NCBI RefSeq assembly: GCF_000384375.1
Contig: NZ_ARVX01000001.1
Location: 124,001 to 188,000 of the forward strand
Origin: Methylotenera versatilis 79
GTDB lineage: Bacteria > Pseudomonadota > Gammaproteobacteria > Burkholderiales > Methylophilaceae
DNA length: 64,000 bases
Direction of reading: 5' to 3'
Under the pieces are notes generated by a model, which did no database searches, was not told the origin of the DNA, and was given only the letters and a program-made list of their open reading frames with translations. The translations under genes and the position numbers were made by a program. This document shows positions 37,659 to 46,824 of the stretch, piece by piece; positions within the stretch are counted from its first letter, which is position 1, and every line of letters starts with the position of its first letter.

Positions 37659-38573
37659 GTGAGAATCAGCACCAATACCATTTACCAAAGTGGCATTAAC
37701 AGAATCAGCGAGTTGCAGAGTGATCAATCCCGGCGGCAACAGCAGATTTCCACAGGCAAGCGAATCCTATCGCCCTCAGATGATCCTATTGCTTCATCAC
37801 GTGCACTCGAAATCAAGCAAGCCTTGTCTACCAACGCACAGCTAGCGAGCAACCGGGTTGTTGCCCAAAACCAATTAAGCATGGTAGACAACGTATTGGG
37901 CAGCGTGTCTGACCTTGTGTTATCCGTGCAATCTACGCTGGTAAGTGCTGGTAACAGTAGCTACAGCAACAGTGAACGTTCCTATATGGCATCTGAGATT
38001 CGTGCCTCTTTAGATCAGTTGATCGGCCTTGCCAACACCAAAGATGGTGCCGGCCATTATTTATTTTCCGGCTTCGAGAACACTACGCCCACCTATGTGA
38101 AGTCTGCAACTGGCGCCACATATCAGGGTGATGATAATCAACAGTATCTGCAAGTTTCCAATGGTAGAAAAATGGCCATTAGCGATACTGGGAAAAACAT
38201 CTTTCAAGGCAATGGCTTAGATGCCTTTAAAACGCTTAACGATCTGGCTAATTTACTGGACACGCCCATTGATACCGCAGCTGATCGCGCTGCGCTGACT
38301 GCCGGCTTGGCGACTGCGGATACTAATATGTATCAAACACTCGACAATATTTTGAATTCACGTGCGATCGCCGGCACAAAATTGAAAGAGCTAGATGGGA
38401 TTGAAGTGGCAGGACAAGACGCCGTATTGCAAATGAGTAAAACCTTATCCGGTTTGGAGGATTTAGATTATGCACAAGCGCTTTCAGACTTGACCAAACA
38501 GCAAACCATTCTGACGGCTGCACAGCAATCCTTTGTAAAAACTACCAGCTTGTCGCTTTTCAACTATATCTAA
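37659..38573 (+). CDS. flgL: Hook-filament junction protein 3 FlgL
   Basis: Second junction protein, 304 residues, flagellin-like at both ends: MRISTNTIYQSGINRISELQSDQSRRQQQISTGKRILSPSDDP at the N-terminus and a C-terminal helix ending in SLFNYI. Follows flgK by 34 bp, so it shares the sigma-28 promoter. Confidence 0.96.
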   Translation: MRISTNTIYQSGINRISELQSDQSRRQQQISTGKRILSPSDDPIASSRALEIKQALSTNAQLASNRVVAQNQLSMVDNVLGSVSDLVLSVQSTLVSAGNSSYSNSERSYMASEIRASLDQLIGLANTKDGAGHYLFSGFENTTPTYVKSATGATYQGDDNQQYLQVSNGRKMAISDTGKNIFQGNGLDAFKTLNDLANLLDTPIDTAADRAALTAGLATADTNMYQTLDNILNSRAIAGTKLKELDGIEVAGQDAVLQMSKTLSGLEDLDYAQALSDLTKQQTILTAAQQSFVKTTSLSLFNYI

Positions 38574-38644
38574 TAGCAAATCAACTTAGCTCAGATTAGT
38601 TATTAAGCGCAGCGCATCAAGGGCAATAAAAAGAGTGAATCAAA

Positions 38645-40909
38645 ATGAATCAGGTCGCGACGCAAAATGTTTATTCGGATAATAAATTAAATAGAGAAAC
38701 ACTTGGGATTGAAATCGCCCGATTAAAAGCCCTTAGACGCTACCATATTTTAGACACGCCTAGCGATGGCGTGTTAGACAAAATTACCGAGATTGCTGCC
38801 CATTTACTGAACTTTCCTATCGCCTTGATCAACATGGTGGATGACGAACGTATATGGAGCAAATCGCACTATGGGACGCATGTTAAAGAATATCAACTTC
38901 ACTCAGAGTTATGCGCTTCCGTTGTATTACAAGACACCCCTTACATTATCTATGATGCTAAAACGGACCCACGTACTAAAGAGCATCCCCTAGTTAATAG
39001 CGCGACCGGTATAGAATTTTATGCAGGTGTGCAGCTAAAAACGCATGATCATCATAATATCGGCAGTTTATGTGTTATCGATTACCAACCGCGCTCCATA
39101 AGCAATGACCAAATCAAAATGCTGCAAGATTTGGCCGTGCTGGCAATGGAACATATTGAGCTGCTAATCAAGCAAAAAGACCATCAAGAAATCCTGGAAA
39201 TCGAAACACGATTCAGGCTCACGGAATTGCAAAATCAGCTTATCCTGGACTCCGCTGCCGAAGGCATTCATGTCATTAATCTGGAAGGTACAATCGTAGT
39301 CGAAAATGCTGCGGCATCTAGGTTACTGGGCTGGCCAGAAGGCGGCTTGCTCGGAAAAAATGCCCATATCACCATGCATCATCATCATGCAGATGAATTG
39401 TTTTATCCGAAGAGTGAATGCCCTATTTTACAAACCCTGGTGGATGGTCTACCCCGGCAAGTAAGTACTGAAGTTTTTTGGCGAAAAGACGGTACATTCT
39501 TTCCCGTTGACTACAGCACCAATCCGCTCATTGATCTGGATGGTAAGTTATGCGGCGTCACCGTAGTATTCAGGGATATTACCGATAGAAAATTAAATGA
39601 AGCCAAAATTCAAAGGTTGGCTTACTTTGATCCATTGACGGATTTACCTAACCGTACGTTATTTATTGACCGTTTAGGTCAGGAAATTAAAAAGGCGCAT
39701 CGCGACCATGTACGAGTCGCCTTGATGTTCATTGACCTTGATCATTTTAAAGAGATCAACGATTCTTTGGGCCATGATGTTGGAGATTTATTGCTCATAG
39801 AAGCGGCGCAGCGATTAGTCAGCTGTGTGCGTAACTCTGATACGGTTGCCCGACTGGGCGGAGATGAATTTACCGTTATTTTGAGTGATATTGCTCAGAA
39901 AGGATCCGAAGAAATCGTCGCACAAAATATTTTAAATGTCCTGACTCAACCTTTTAAGATTAAAAAAGAAACCATCTATTTATCATCTAGTATTGGCATC
40001 ACCATATATCCTGATAATGCACTGACGACAGACGAATTACTTAAAAATGCTGACCAAGCGATGTATGCCGCAAAAAAAGCCGGTCGCAATCGTTACCATT
40101 ATTTCCAAGCAGAAATGCAAATAGAGTCACAGACCAGATTGCACCTGATAACGGATTTACACAATGCGGTAGACAACAAAGAGTTCTTTTTGGTCTACCA
40201 GCCCATCATCGAACTGGCGACTGGCCATGTTAAAAAAGCAGAAGCGTTGATTCGCTGGCAACATCCAGTCAAAGGAATGGTAAGTCCAGCCCAATTTATT
40301 CCGGTCGCAGAAAAAACCGGGCTCATCGTTCGTTTGGGACAATGGGTGTTTGAAGAAGCAGTAAAACAAGTCAAAACATTGGAATCATTTGGCATTGAAG
40401 ACTTCCAGATCAGCATCAATAAATCACCTGTACAATTTACTGAGTTCAAAGGTACTCATCAGCATTGGTTTGAACATCTTTCACAAAACGGGTTGACCGG
40501 AGAAAATATTTGTATCGAAATTACCGAAGGTTTATTGCTCGATGCAACGAATGAGGTCACAGACAAACTGGTCGCATTTATGAATGCCGGCATGCAAGTC
40601 GCACTAGATGATTTCGGTACAGGTTACTCATCCTTAGCATACCTAAAAAAATTCTCAATTGATTACATCAAAATCGATCAATCATTCGTAAAAAACTTAA
40701 ACGCTGATGCGGATGATTATGCTTTATGCGAAGCGATGATTGTAATGGCCCATAAGCTCAACATCAAAGTCATCGCAGAAGGTGTAGAAACGAAGCTTCA
40801 ACATGATTTGTTGCTAAAAGCTGGGTGCGACTATGCACAGGGCTATTATCTCTCTAAGCCAATGAATGTAAAAGATTTTCACCAATATTTGCTGTCAAAG
40901 CAATCTTAA
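38645..40909 (+). CDS. GAF-PAS-GGDEF-EAL c-di-GMP enzyme
   Basis: Cytosolic protein of 754 residues. An N-terminal GAF (about 30-180), a PAS (about 195-320), then GGDEF with intact motif at 405-409 and an inhibitory site RNSD at 396-399, then EAL with E533-A534-L535 and the late DDFGTGYSSL loop. Both synthesis and breakdown of c-di-GMP are possible; a hybrid that acts mainly as a phosphodiesterase is common. It starts 72 bp after flgL with no terminator between, so it may be read from the flgK sigma-28 promoter. Confidence 0.9.
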   Translation: MNQVATQNVYSDNKLNRETLGIEIARLKALRRYHILDTPSDGVLDKITEIAAHLLNFPIALINMVDDERIWSKSHYGTHVKEYQLHSELCASVVLQDTPYIIYDAKTDPRTKEHPLVNSATGIEFYAGVQLKTHDHHNIGSLCVIDYQPRSISNDQIKMLQDLAVLAMEHIELLIKQKDHQEILEIETRFRLTELQNQLILDSAAEGIHVINLEGTIVVENAAASRLLGWPEGGLLGKNAHITMHHHHADELFYPKSECPILQTLVDGLPRQVSTEVFWRKDGTFFPVDYSTNPLIDLDGKLCGVTVVFRDITDRKLNEAKIQRLAYFDPLTDLPNRTLFIDRLGQEIKKAHRDHVRVALMFIDLDHFKEINDSLGHDVGDLLLIEAAQRLVSCVRNSDTVARLGGDEFTVILSDIAQKGSEEIVAQNILNVLTQPFKIKKETIYLSSSIGITIYPDNALTTDELLKNADQAMYAAKKAGRNRYHYFQAEMQIESQTRLHLITDLHNAVDNKEFFLVYQPIIELATGHVKKAEALIRWQHPVKGMVSPAQFIPVAEKTGLIVRLGQWVFEEAVKQVKTLESFGIEDFQISINKSPVQFTEFKGTHQHWFEHLSQNGLTGENICIEITEGLLLDATNEVTDKLVAFMNAGMQVALDDFGTGYSSLAYLKKFSIDYIKIDQSFVKNLNADADDYALCEAMIVMAHKLNIKVIAEGVETKLQHDLLLKAGCDYAQGYYLSKPMNVKDFHQYLLSKQS

Positions 40910-40974
40910 CTTTTACTATTTAAGTTAAGCATAAACAATATGCTTAATAAGTTACGTGCCATTTAAACGGCACG
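40905..40974. terminator. Convergent terminator region
   Basis: Three overlapping inverted repeats lie between converging genes: CTTAACTT/AAGTTAAG (about 40905-40929), TTAAGCAT/ATGCTTAA (40925-40947, loop 7) and CGTGCC/GGCACG (40955-40974, loop 8). T-tracts are short, so they are better described as hairpin terminators of moderate strength. Confidence 0.55.
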
Positions 40975-40993
40975 CGTTGCTTTAACTTATCGA

Positions 40994-42229
40994 TTAACTC
41001 AATGCGAAGGATTCCGCCCAGGAGATTGCAGACATATGGCAACGATTCACGTCTGCAGGGTTAATGTATAAAGCGCTTGCAACTGCTCTCAATTTCTCTT
41101 CATTACCTGCTTCGCAAGCTTCTGTTAACGACAAGAATGGGCCATACATCCCCTGCCTATTAAGCAAAGCATCTGATAATACCTCTGGTAGATCAATTTT
41201 ACTGAGAACTTCATCCATAGGCATCCCAAGCATTACGTCAAGCAGTGAAAATACCCCGATAGTAAAAAGGTTATCCTGACCTGCTTTACCGAAATAGCTT
41301 TCACCTAATAATTCCGTGAGCCTCCCTCGAATAATCGAAGTTTTCATGAGTGCAGATGAAATGGAGTTTTGACCTGCTGTGACCATTAACAACGTTAACC
41401 AACGAAATAGTTGCTTGGTACCGATCACAGTGAGCGCGTGCCTGATAGATTGAATTTCACATGAAAGTCCAAAACCTACAGAGTTGATATAGCGCAATAA
41501 TTTGAATGACAGTGCAGGATCTCTTTTGAAAGCATCTTCTATTAACTTCATATCGACATCATTGCTGACCAAATTCAATAATTCCACGACAGTAACGAAA
41601 GCAGGATTAATGACTTTTGCCGTGAAAATCTGTGGTTGTGCGAAGTAATAGCCTTGTACAAACTGAAAGCCGATTTTTTTGCAGGCTTCAAATATTTCTC
41701 TCGTTTCAACTTTTTCTGCAATCATTTTCTTCGACAGAAATTGGTAATTCTTGAATCTGATGGCTGCCTGCTCTACCCCAACTTTATGGACATCAATCTT
41801 CACGTAATCGACTAATCGACTCACTGCAGGATTCACCTCGTTATGCAATGTGGGGTCATCTCGAACTGCTATTTTGTAGCCGGCTTGGCGTAAAGCTTGA
41901 CAACGTTGCAAGGTCGCTTCATCCAACACCACGGACTCCAGCAATTCCAATACTGTTTTGCTGGGAGGTAATAGTTCTAATAATTCGTTATTCAGCAGTT
42001 CAGTATCTACTAGAATAAATGCTGATTTGTCTTCTAATAGACCTTGGGTCCCGATATCACTTAATGTGTTCACCAGTATCCGAGCAGACGCCTCATCAGT
42101 ATCGACAATGACAGCACTTTTGGCTTCTGCGCTATCACGAAATAATAATTGATAAGCAACAATCTCCTGATGCGTATTCAGTATTGGTTGGCGTGCGATG
42201 AATGCGAGACTTTGTGAGGTGGCTTCCAT
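40994..42229 (-). CDS. EAL-HDOD signalling protein (degenerate EAL)
   Basis: The 411-residue protein starts with an EAL-like domain (IARQPILNTHQEIVAYQLLFRD) that lacks the catalytic ExL and acidic metal ligands, so no phosphodiesterase activity is expected. An HDOD domain follows (about 205-400; DPALSFKLLRYINSVGFG, VIGTKQLFRWL). This YuxH-type architecture is known from c-di-GMP-linked motility regulators. It is on the fliR strand but 60 bp upstream of its own start lies no visible promoter; an independent transcript or the end of the fliL-R operon are both possible. Confidence 0.85.
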   Translation of the reverse strand: MEATSQSLAFIARQPILNTHQEIVAYQLLFRDSAEAKSAVIVDTDEASARILVNTLSDIGTQGLLEDKSAFILVDTELLNNELLELLPPSKTVLELLESVVLDEATLQRCQALRQAGYKIAVRDDPTLHNEVNPAVSRLVDYVKIDVHKVGVEQAAIRFKNYQFLSKKMIAEKVETREIFEACKKIGFQFVQGYYFAQPQIFTAKVINPAFVTVVELLNLVSNDVDMKLIEDAFKRDPALSFKLLRYINSVGFGLSCEIQSIRHALTVIGTKQLFRWLTLLMVTAGQNSISSALMKTSIIRGRLTELLGESYFGKAGQDNLFTIGVFSLLDVMLGMPMDEVLSKIDLPEVLSDALLNRQGMYGPFLSLTEACEAGNEEKLRAVASALYINPADVNRCHMSAISWAESFALS

Positions 42230-42288
42230 ATTTTTACCTGTTATTTATATGCAATAGTCATTGTTACTAAAAAAATCTGGTGCAGTAG

Positions 42289-43080
42289 TCATGGCTTGCC
42301 TGGGCTTGGGCTACTGATGCTGCTCAAGAAACTAAAGCTCTCGTTAATCAGATGCTGCATCGGTTTGAGCATGCCCGGTAATGACAAGGCAATGATTAGA
42401 AAGCCCATACCAATCGTGATAGGAAAGCCAATGCCGAAAAGATTCAGTTGCGGGGCTGTTCGAGTAAGAATGCCCAACGCCATATTGGTAATCAGCAAAG
42501 CTGCAACCACCGGCATGGCCATCATGAGCCCAGCGCTAAAAATATTGCTGGCCCACATGGCCATGGTCATGCCATTGATATGTGTTAACCCATCAGCGCT
42601 GATGGGCAAGGTGTGAAAACTTTCTAACATTGCACTGATTAACATCAAATGACCGTTCATACTCAAAAAAACCAGCATTGCCAGCAGGCCGAAAAATTGA
42701 CTGATTGAGGTGGATTGACCGCCGGATGCCGGGTCAAAAAAACTGGCAAAACCCAGGCCCATGGTCAGACTGCATAATTGTCCGGCAAGCTCTACTGCTG
42801 CCAAAAAGATACGTAAACTGAAACCGATGGCAGTACCTATAATGATTTGTTGGACGAGTATTAAAAGACCGGTCAATGAAATAACATCGACTTGGGGCAG
42901 ACTGGGCAAGGTCGGCACAATAATCATTGTGAGTAATAACCCGAAGCCCAACTTAACACGAAGCGGGATGACGCGATTGCTCAACAAAGGCGCAGCTGCC
43001 AAGACCGCTAACACCCTTGTAAGTGGCCACAGCAAGCCACTGATCCAGCTTTGTAAAATATCGCTGCTAAGCGAAATCAT
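42289..43080 (-). CDS. fliR: Flagellar export gate protein FliR
   Basis: Inner-membrane export gate subunit, 263 residues (E. coli 261) from ATG 43080. The longer in-frame start upstream overlaps fliQ and is not family sequence. Six TM segments are visible. The start follows the fliQ stop within 3 bases. It closes the fliLMNOPQR group. Confidence 0.95.
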   Translation of the reverse strand: MISLSSDILQSWISGLLWPLTRVLAVLAAAPLLSNRVIPLRVKLGFGLLLTMIIVPTLPSLPQVDVISLTGLLILVQQIIIGTAIGFSLRIFLAAVELAGQLCSLTMGLGFASFFDPASGGQSTSISQFFGLLAMLVFLSMNGHLMLISAMLESFHTLPISADGLTHINGMTMAMWASNIFSAGLMMAMPVVAALLITNMALGILTRTAPQLNLFGIGFPITIGMGFLIIALSLPGMLKPMQHLINESFSFLSSISSPSPGKP

Positions 43081-43082
43081 AG

Positions 43083-43352
43083 CTAGCCAGCCATACTCGG
43101 AATACTGGTAAAAACTACTCGCATGTAATCCACCATCACAGATAGCATCCACGGGCCTGCGATCACTAAAGCTGCGAACACGCCCACAAGTTTAGGAATA
43201 AATGACAATGTCTGTTCGTTGATTTGCGTAGCCGCCTGAAAAATACTGACGACCAGTCCGATCATCAGCACTACTAATAATATAGGCGCAGATACTAGCA
43301 ATAGAACTTCCATCGCGTGGCGCGCCATGGTCATAACGCTTTCGGGATTCAT
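43083..43352 (-). CDS. fliQ: Flagellar export gate protein FliQ
   Basis: Two-TM gate subunit, 89 residues (MNPESVMTMARHAMEVLLLVSAPILLVVLMIGLVVSIFQAATQINEQTLSFIPK), canonical in length and pattern. Assembles with FliP and FliR. AGGAGG upstream of the start. Confidence 0.97.
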   Translation of the reverse strand: MNPESVMTMARHAMEVLLLVSAPILLVVLMIGLVVSIFQAATQINEQTLSFIPKLVGVFAALVIAGPWMLSVMVDYMRVVFTSIPSMAG

Positions 43353-43360
43353 AAGGCCTC

Positions 43361-44119
43361 CTAATAAAAACTTTGTACTAAAGAACCCAGAATCAAACCC
43401 CAGCCATCCACCAACACGAACAGCATGAGCTTAAAGGGCAAAGAAACAATCGCTGGAGACACCATCATCATCCCCATCGACATCAGCACACTTGCTACCA
43501 CCATATCGATAATCAAAAACGGGATAAATACGGCAAAGCCTATCTGGAATGCGGTTTTGAGTTCGCTGGTGACAAAAGCGGGTACCAATACACTTAACGG
43601 CACATCAGCAGCACTCTTGAGTGGTGGTTTATTAGACATTTTCACGAACAACGCCAAGTCCGTTTCACGCGTTTGCTTGAGCATGAATGATTTAAGCGGC
43701 GCAGCACCTTTATCTAACGCTTCTTGCATATTTATTCTGTTCTCAGAATAAGGAAGGTAGGCATCAGCATAAATTTTATCTAATACTGGGCTCATCACGA
43801 AAAATGTCAAAAACAAGGCAAGGCCTATCAATACTTGGGTAGGTGGCGAAGACTGTGTACCCAATGCCTGACGCAAAAGTGAGAGCACGATGATGATGCG
43901 CGTAAACCCTGTCATCATCAGCAATAAAGCCGGTAAAAATGAAAGCGAAGTTAATAGGATAAGCGTCTGTAAGCTAAGACTGTAATCCTGGCCACCACCC
44001 AACGCTGGTGTGGCATTCAGTACGGCAATGCTTCCAGATTCTGCAGCATAGATGGGCAGTGCAAAACCAAGTAAAAATAGCAAACTTAACAATTTAGAAA
44101 ACTTCATATTCACGCTCAT
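43361..44119 (-). CDS. fliP: Flagellar export gate protein FliP
   Basis: Gate subunit, 252 residues, with a cleavable signal peptide (to about residue 25) and four TM segments. [44 protein letters not shown] is the family signature. Eight bp before fliQ. Confidence 0.97.
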   Translation of the reverse strand: MSVNMKFSKLLSLLFLLGFALPIYAAESGSIAVLNATPALGGGQDYSLSLQTLILLTSLSFLPALLLMMTGFTRIIIVLSLLRQALGTQSSPPTQVLIGLALFLTFFVMSPVLDKIYADAYLPYSENRINMQEALDKGAAPLKSFMLKQTRETDLALFVKMSNKPPLKSAADVPLSVLVPAFVTSELKTAFQIGFAVFIPFLIIDMVVASVLMSMGMMMVSPAIVSLPFKLMLFVLVDGWGLILGSLVQSFY

Positions 44120-44170
44120 GCTTAGTGCTTAGGGGTTTCAAAAACATAGCTTTTATAATCATGTTTCTTA

Positions 44171-44671
44171 TCAATCATGTTTCTTGTAAGCTTTGTTTAA
44201 AGATTGTTTTAACCAGACGGAAAAGCTTTGCCCGTTCTGTAATAGGCTAGGCATATGCTGTAAATGCGCAGCTTCAATACCATCCTTTGGCTCAGCGTAG
44301 TTAGTCCGCACTGAAAGCGTCGCGCCATCCTCTTTACCTAAGTTAGCAATGGCATTTACCTGACCAGCTGCCACCCCTACAACTAACCAGCGGTTGCCCA
44401 CTTCAACCACCACAACACGCTCACGGGATCCGACACTGACACCCCCGACAATACGTGCCACTGAATGAGAATTACCTTGCCGTCCAGCCATGCGTTTAGC
44501 AAACCAAGCCAGCGCTGCCATCACACCTAACACCACTGCTAGCCCGAATATCGTTTTGAATAGGCTAACTGTCGGAGTAGCCATCGTAGCCGGCGCGGTT
44601 GTAGCAAAGGCTTGCTGCAGCAGGCACAAGTTAACGATGTTTAACGCTAAAAATTTAAGGATGAATTTCAT
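44171..44671 (-). CDS. fliO: Flagellar biosynthesis protein FliO
   Basis: FliO helps FliP fold and assemble. The 166-residue protein has a signal-like N-terminal hydrophobic stretch, a second TM (about 40-62), and the cytoplasmic FliO domain (IVGGVSVGSRERVVVVEVGNRWLVVGVAAGQVNAIANL). Poor conservation is usual; position between fliN and fliP confirms it. Confidence 0.9.
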   Translation of the reverse strand: MKFILKFLALNIVNLCLLQQAFATTAPATMATPTVSLFKTIFGLAVVLGVMAALAWFAKRMAGRQGNSHSVARIVGGVSVGSRERVVVVEVGNRWLVVGVAAGQVNAIANLGKEDGATLSVRTNYAEPKDGIEAAHLQHMPSLLQNGQSFSVWLKQSLNKAYKKHD

Positions 44672-44745
44672 CGCACTCTTTGCACTCTTTATCTAATTTG
44701 CTGTTTATCTAGTCGCTTGCGATTTAGTACGTTTGCGATTGACTA

Positions 44746-45147
44746 CTAGCGATTCAACTTACGAATTCGTTCTGCAGGCGTAATGATGTCAGTCAAGCGA
44801 ATCCCGAATTTATCGTTCACCACCACAACTTCACCTTGCGCAATCAGACAGCCATTCACCAATACATCCATGGGCTCACCGGCCAGGCCATCCAACTCTA
44901 CGACAGAGCCTTGTGCTAGTTGCAATAAATTCTTAATTGCAATTTTTGTGCGCCCTAACTCGACTGTTAATTGCACTGGAATATCTAAAATGAAATCGAT
45001 ATCGTTTTGTGTGTCACTTAATTTATTGCCTGAAAGCTCGGCAAAAACAGCCGCTTGATCAGATTTTGTTTGAACGGTAGCGCTTTGCTGTTCCGCCATT
45101 GCGGCACCCCAATCATCTTCAGCTACCACCTCAGGATTATTCTCCAT
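44746..45147 (-). CDS. fliN: Flagellar motor switch protein FliN
   Basis: C-ring subunit, 133 residues, SpoA domain at about 55-130 (ILDIPVQLTVELGRTKIAIKNLLQLAQGSVVELDGLAGEPMDVLVNG). I chose ATG 45147, with AAGGAG six bases upstream; it overlaps the end of fliM by 11 bp. A longer start at 45165 lacks a site. Confidence 0.95.
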   Translation of the reverse strand: MENNPEVVAEDDWGAAMAEQQSATVQTKSDQAAVFAELSGNKLSDTQNDIDFILDIPVQLTVELGRTKIAIKNLLQLAQGSVVELDGLAGEPMDVLVNGCLIAQGEVVVVNDKFGIRLTDIITPAERIRKLNR

Positions 45148-46141
45148 ACGTATCTCCTTTAACATATTCTGTAGAATTGGCTCTTAATAACTTTTCGACT
45201 CGCAAGGCATACTGGCTGTTTGAAATGCCATAACGACACTGCATGATGGGTACGCTATCAATGCGCGCCTCAATCTCTTCATCTATTTTTAGGGGTATGA
45301 CATCGCCCACTTTCATCTTCAAGATATCTGCCAACTGCAACTTGCTATTTCCAAGTTCAGCAACAATTTCAACTTCAGCGCTTTGAATCTGTTGTGTCAT
45401 CAATCTAACCCAGCGCTTATCAACCCCGAGCATTTCACCTTGCAAGCTAGAAGTTAACATGTCTCGGATAGGCTCAATCATCGAATAAGGCATACAAAAG
45501 TGGATCTCACCTGTGGCCGAGCCTAGTTCGACGATGAATGTTGTTGAAACCACGACTTCATTGGGTGTCGCGATGTTGGCAAACTGTGTATTCATTTCAG
45601 AACGGATATATTCAAATTCCACTGGATAGACTGGCTCCCATGATTTAGCATAGTTTTCGAATACAATCTCTAGTAGCCGTTGGATGATTCGCTGTTCAGT
45701 TTGTGTGAAGTCTCGACCTTCTACGCGGGTATGGAAACGACCGTCCCCGCCAAACATGTTGTCAATCACTAAGAACACGAGCGTAGGGTCAAATACGATC
45801 AGTGACGTCCCTCTTAACGGTTTCATTTGTACTAAATTAAGATTGGTAGGTACGACTAAATTCCGGATGAAATCCGTGTATTTGGAAATGCGAACTGGCC
45901 CGACGGATACTTCAGCCGTACGTCTTAAAAAGTTAAACAACCCTACCCGCAACAAACGCGCAAAACGTTCGTTAATGATTTCAAGCGTAGGCATACGCCC
46001 ACGTACAATTCGTTCCTGGGTCGCAAGATTGTAATCACGGACTTGTGACGGATCTATCTCCGTTTCAGGCTCTTCCTGCTCGTTGTTAACCCCCATTAAG
46101 AGGGCATCGGCTTCTTCCTGGGATAAGAATTCATCAGACAT
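45137..46141 (-). CDS. fliM: Flagellar motor switch protein FliM
   Basis: Rotor protein that binds CheY-P. The 334-residue protein opens with the CheY-binding segment LSQEEADALL, followed by the CheC-like middle domain and C-terminal SpoA domain. Normal length. Confidence 0.96.
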   Translation of the reverse strand: MSDEFLSQEEADALLMGVNNEQEEPETEIDPSQVRDYNLATQERIVRGRMPTLEIINERFARLLRVGLFNFLRRTAEVSVGPVRISKYTDFIRNLVVPTNLNLVQMKPLRGTSLIVFDPTLVFLVIDNMFGGDGRFHTRVEGRDFTQTEQRIIQRLLEIVFENYAKSWEPVYPVEFEYIRSEMNTQFANIATPNEVVVSTTFIVELGSATGEIHFCMPYSMIEPIRDMLTSSLQGEMLGVDKRWVRLMTQQIQSAEVEIVAELGNSKLQLADILKMKVGDVIPLKIDEEIEARIDSVPIMQCRYGISNSQYALRVEKLLRANSTEYVKGDTYGE

Positions 46142-46147
46142 GATGGG

Positions 46148-46624
46148 TTATTGAATAACGAAAGAAGTAAAGAATACGCCAGCGACTTTATTCAGCTTGT
46201 TGCCGGCAGTGAATGTTTGATTCATTTGTGCGGAAATTTCAGTGCTTAGTTTTTTCTTGCCTTCTAAGGTGCTGATATCATCACCTTTTTTTGTGGTTAG
46301 CAGCATCAACAATCGATTTCTCACTTCGGGCATATGGGTCTTTACCAAAGCGGCATCGGTTTCATCGGCGAGCTGTAACGTAATATCCACTTGCAGGAAC
46401 TGTTCGGCTGGATCTGGCAGTAAATTTATTGTGAATGTATCAAGACTCACAAACACTGGTGGTTTAGAAGGTTTCTCTTTAACCGCTTTCGGTGAATGAG
46501 GCGCTTGATTGTAATACCAGGCACCTGCCCCACCCGCACTGCCCAATAAAAGGAGTGCGCTTAGGATAATAATTTTTTTTGATTTTTTAGGTGGAATGAC
46601 GTCCACTTCGTTTTGCTGTGCCAT
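46148..46624 (-). CDS. fliL: Basal-body associated protein FliL
   Basis: FliL forms a ring around the stator and supports torque. The 158-residue protein has a cytoplasmic start, one TM (about 17-37) and a periplasmic stomatin-like domain (FVSLDTFTINLLPDPAEQFLQVDITLQLADETDAALVKTHMPEVRNRLLMLL). First gene of the fliL-R operon; the 200-bp region upstream should hold its promoter. Confidence 0.95.
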   Translation of the reverse strand: MAQQNEVDVIPPKKSKKIIILSALLLLGSAGGAGAWYYNQAPHSPKAVKEKPSKPPVFVSLDTFTINLLPDPAEQFLQVDITLQLADETDAALVKTHMPEVRNRLLMLLTTKKGDDISTLEGKKKLSTEISAQMNQTFTAGNKLNKVAGVFFTSFVIQ

Positions 46625-46824
46625 TGCTAACCTTTTAGTGATAACCCATGACTACATTATCAAAAAAAAACCACTAGCAGGATGCGTGGAACAGAGGGGG
46701 GAAACCATAGTAAATTAACGCATCACCATACAGATTTTGAGTCTTTTAAATATCGCGAACAATATCTCAGCTAAAACTTGGGCTTTATTTGACAGACTAT
46801 TGCTGATAGCGCTTATTCATATGG

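Noticed and set aside
46660-46695. T9 run after a CCAC/GTGG stem downstream of fliK as a terminator
   Set aside because: The stem is only four pairs with a large loop; too weak to call.
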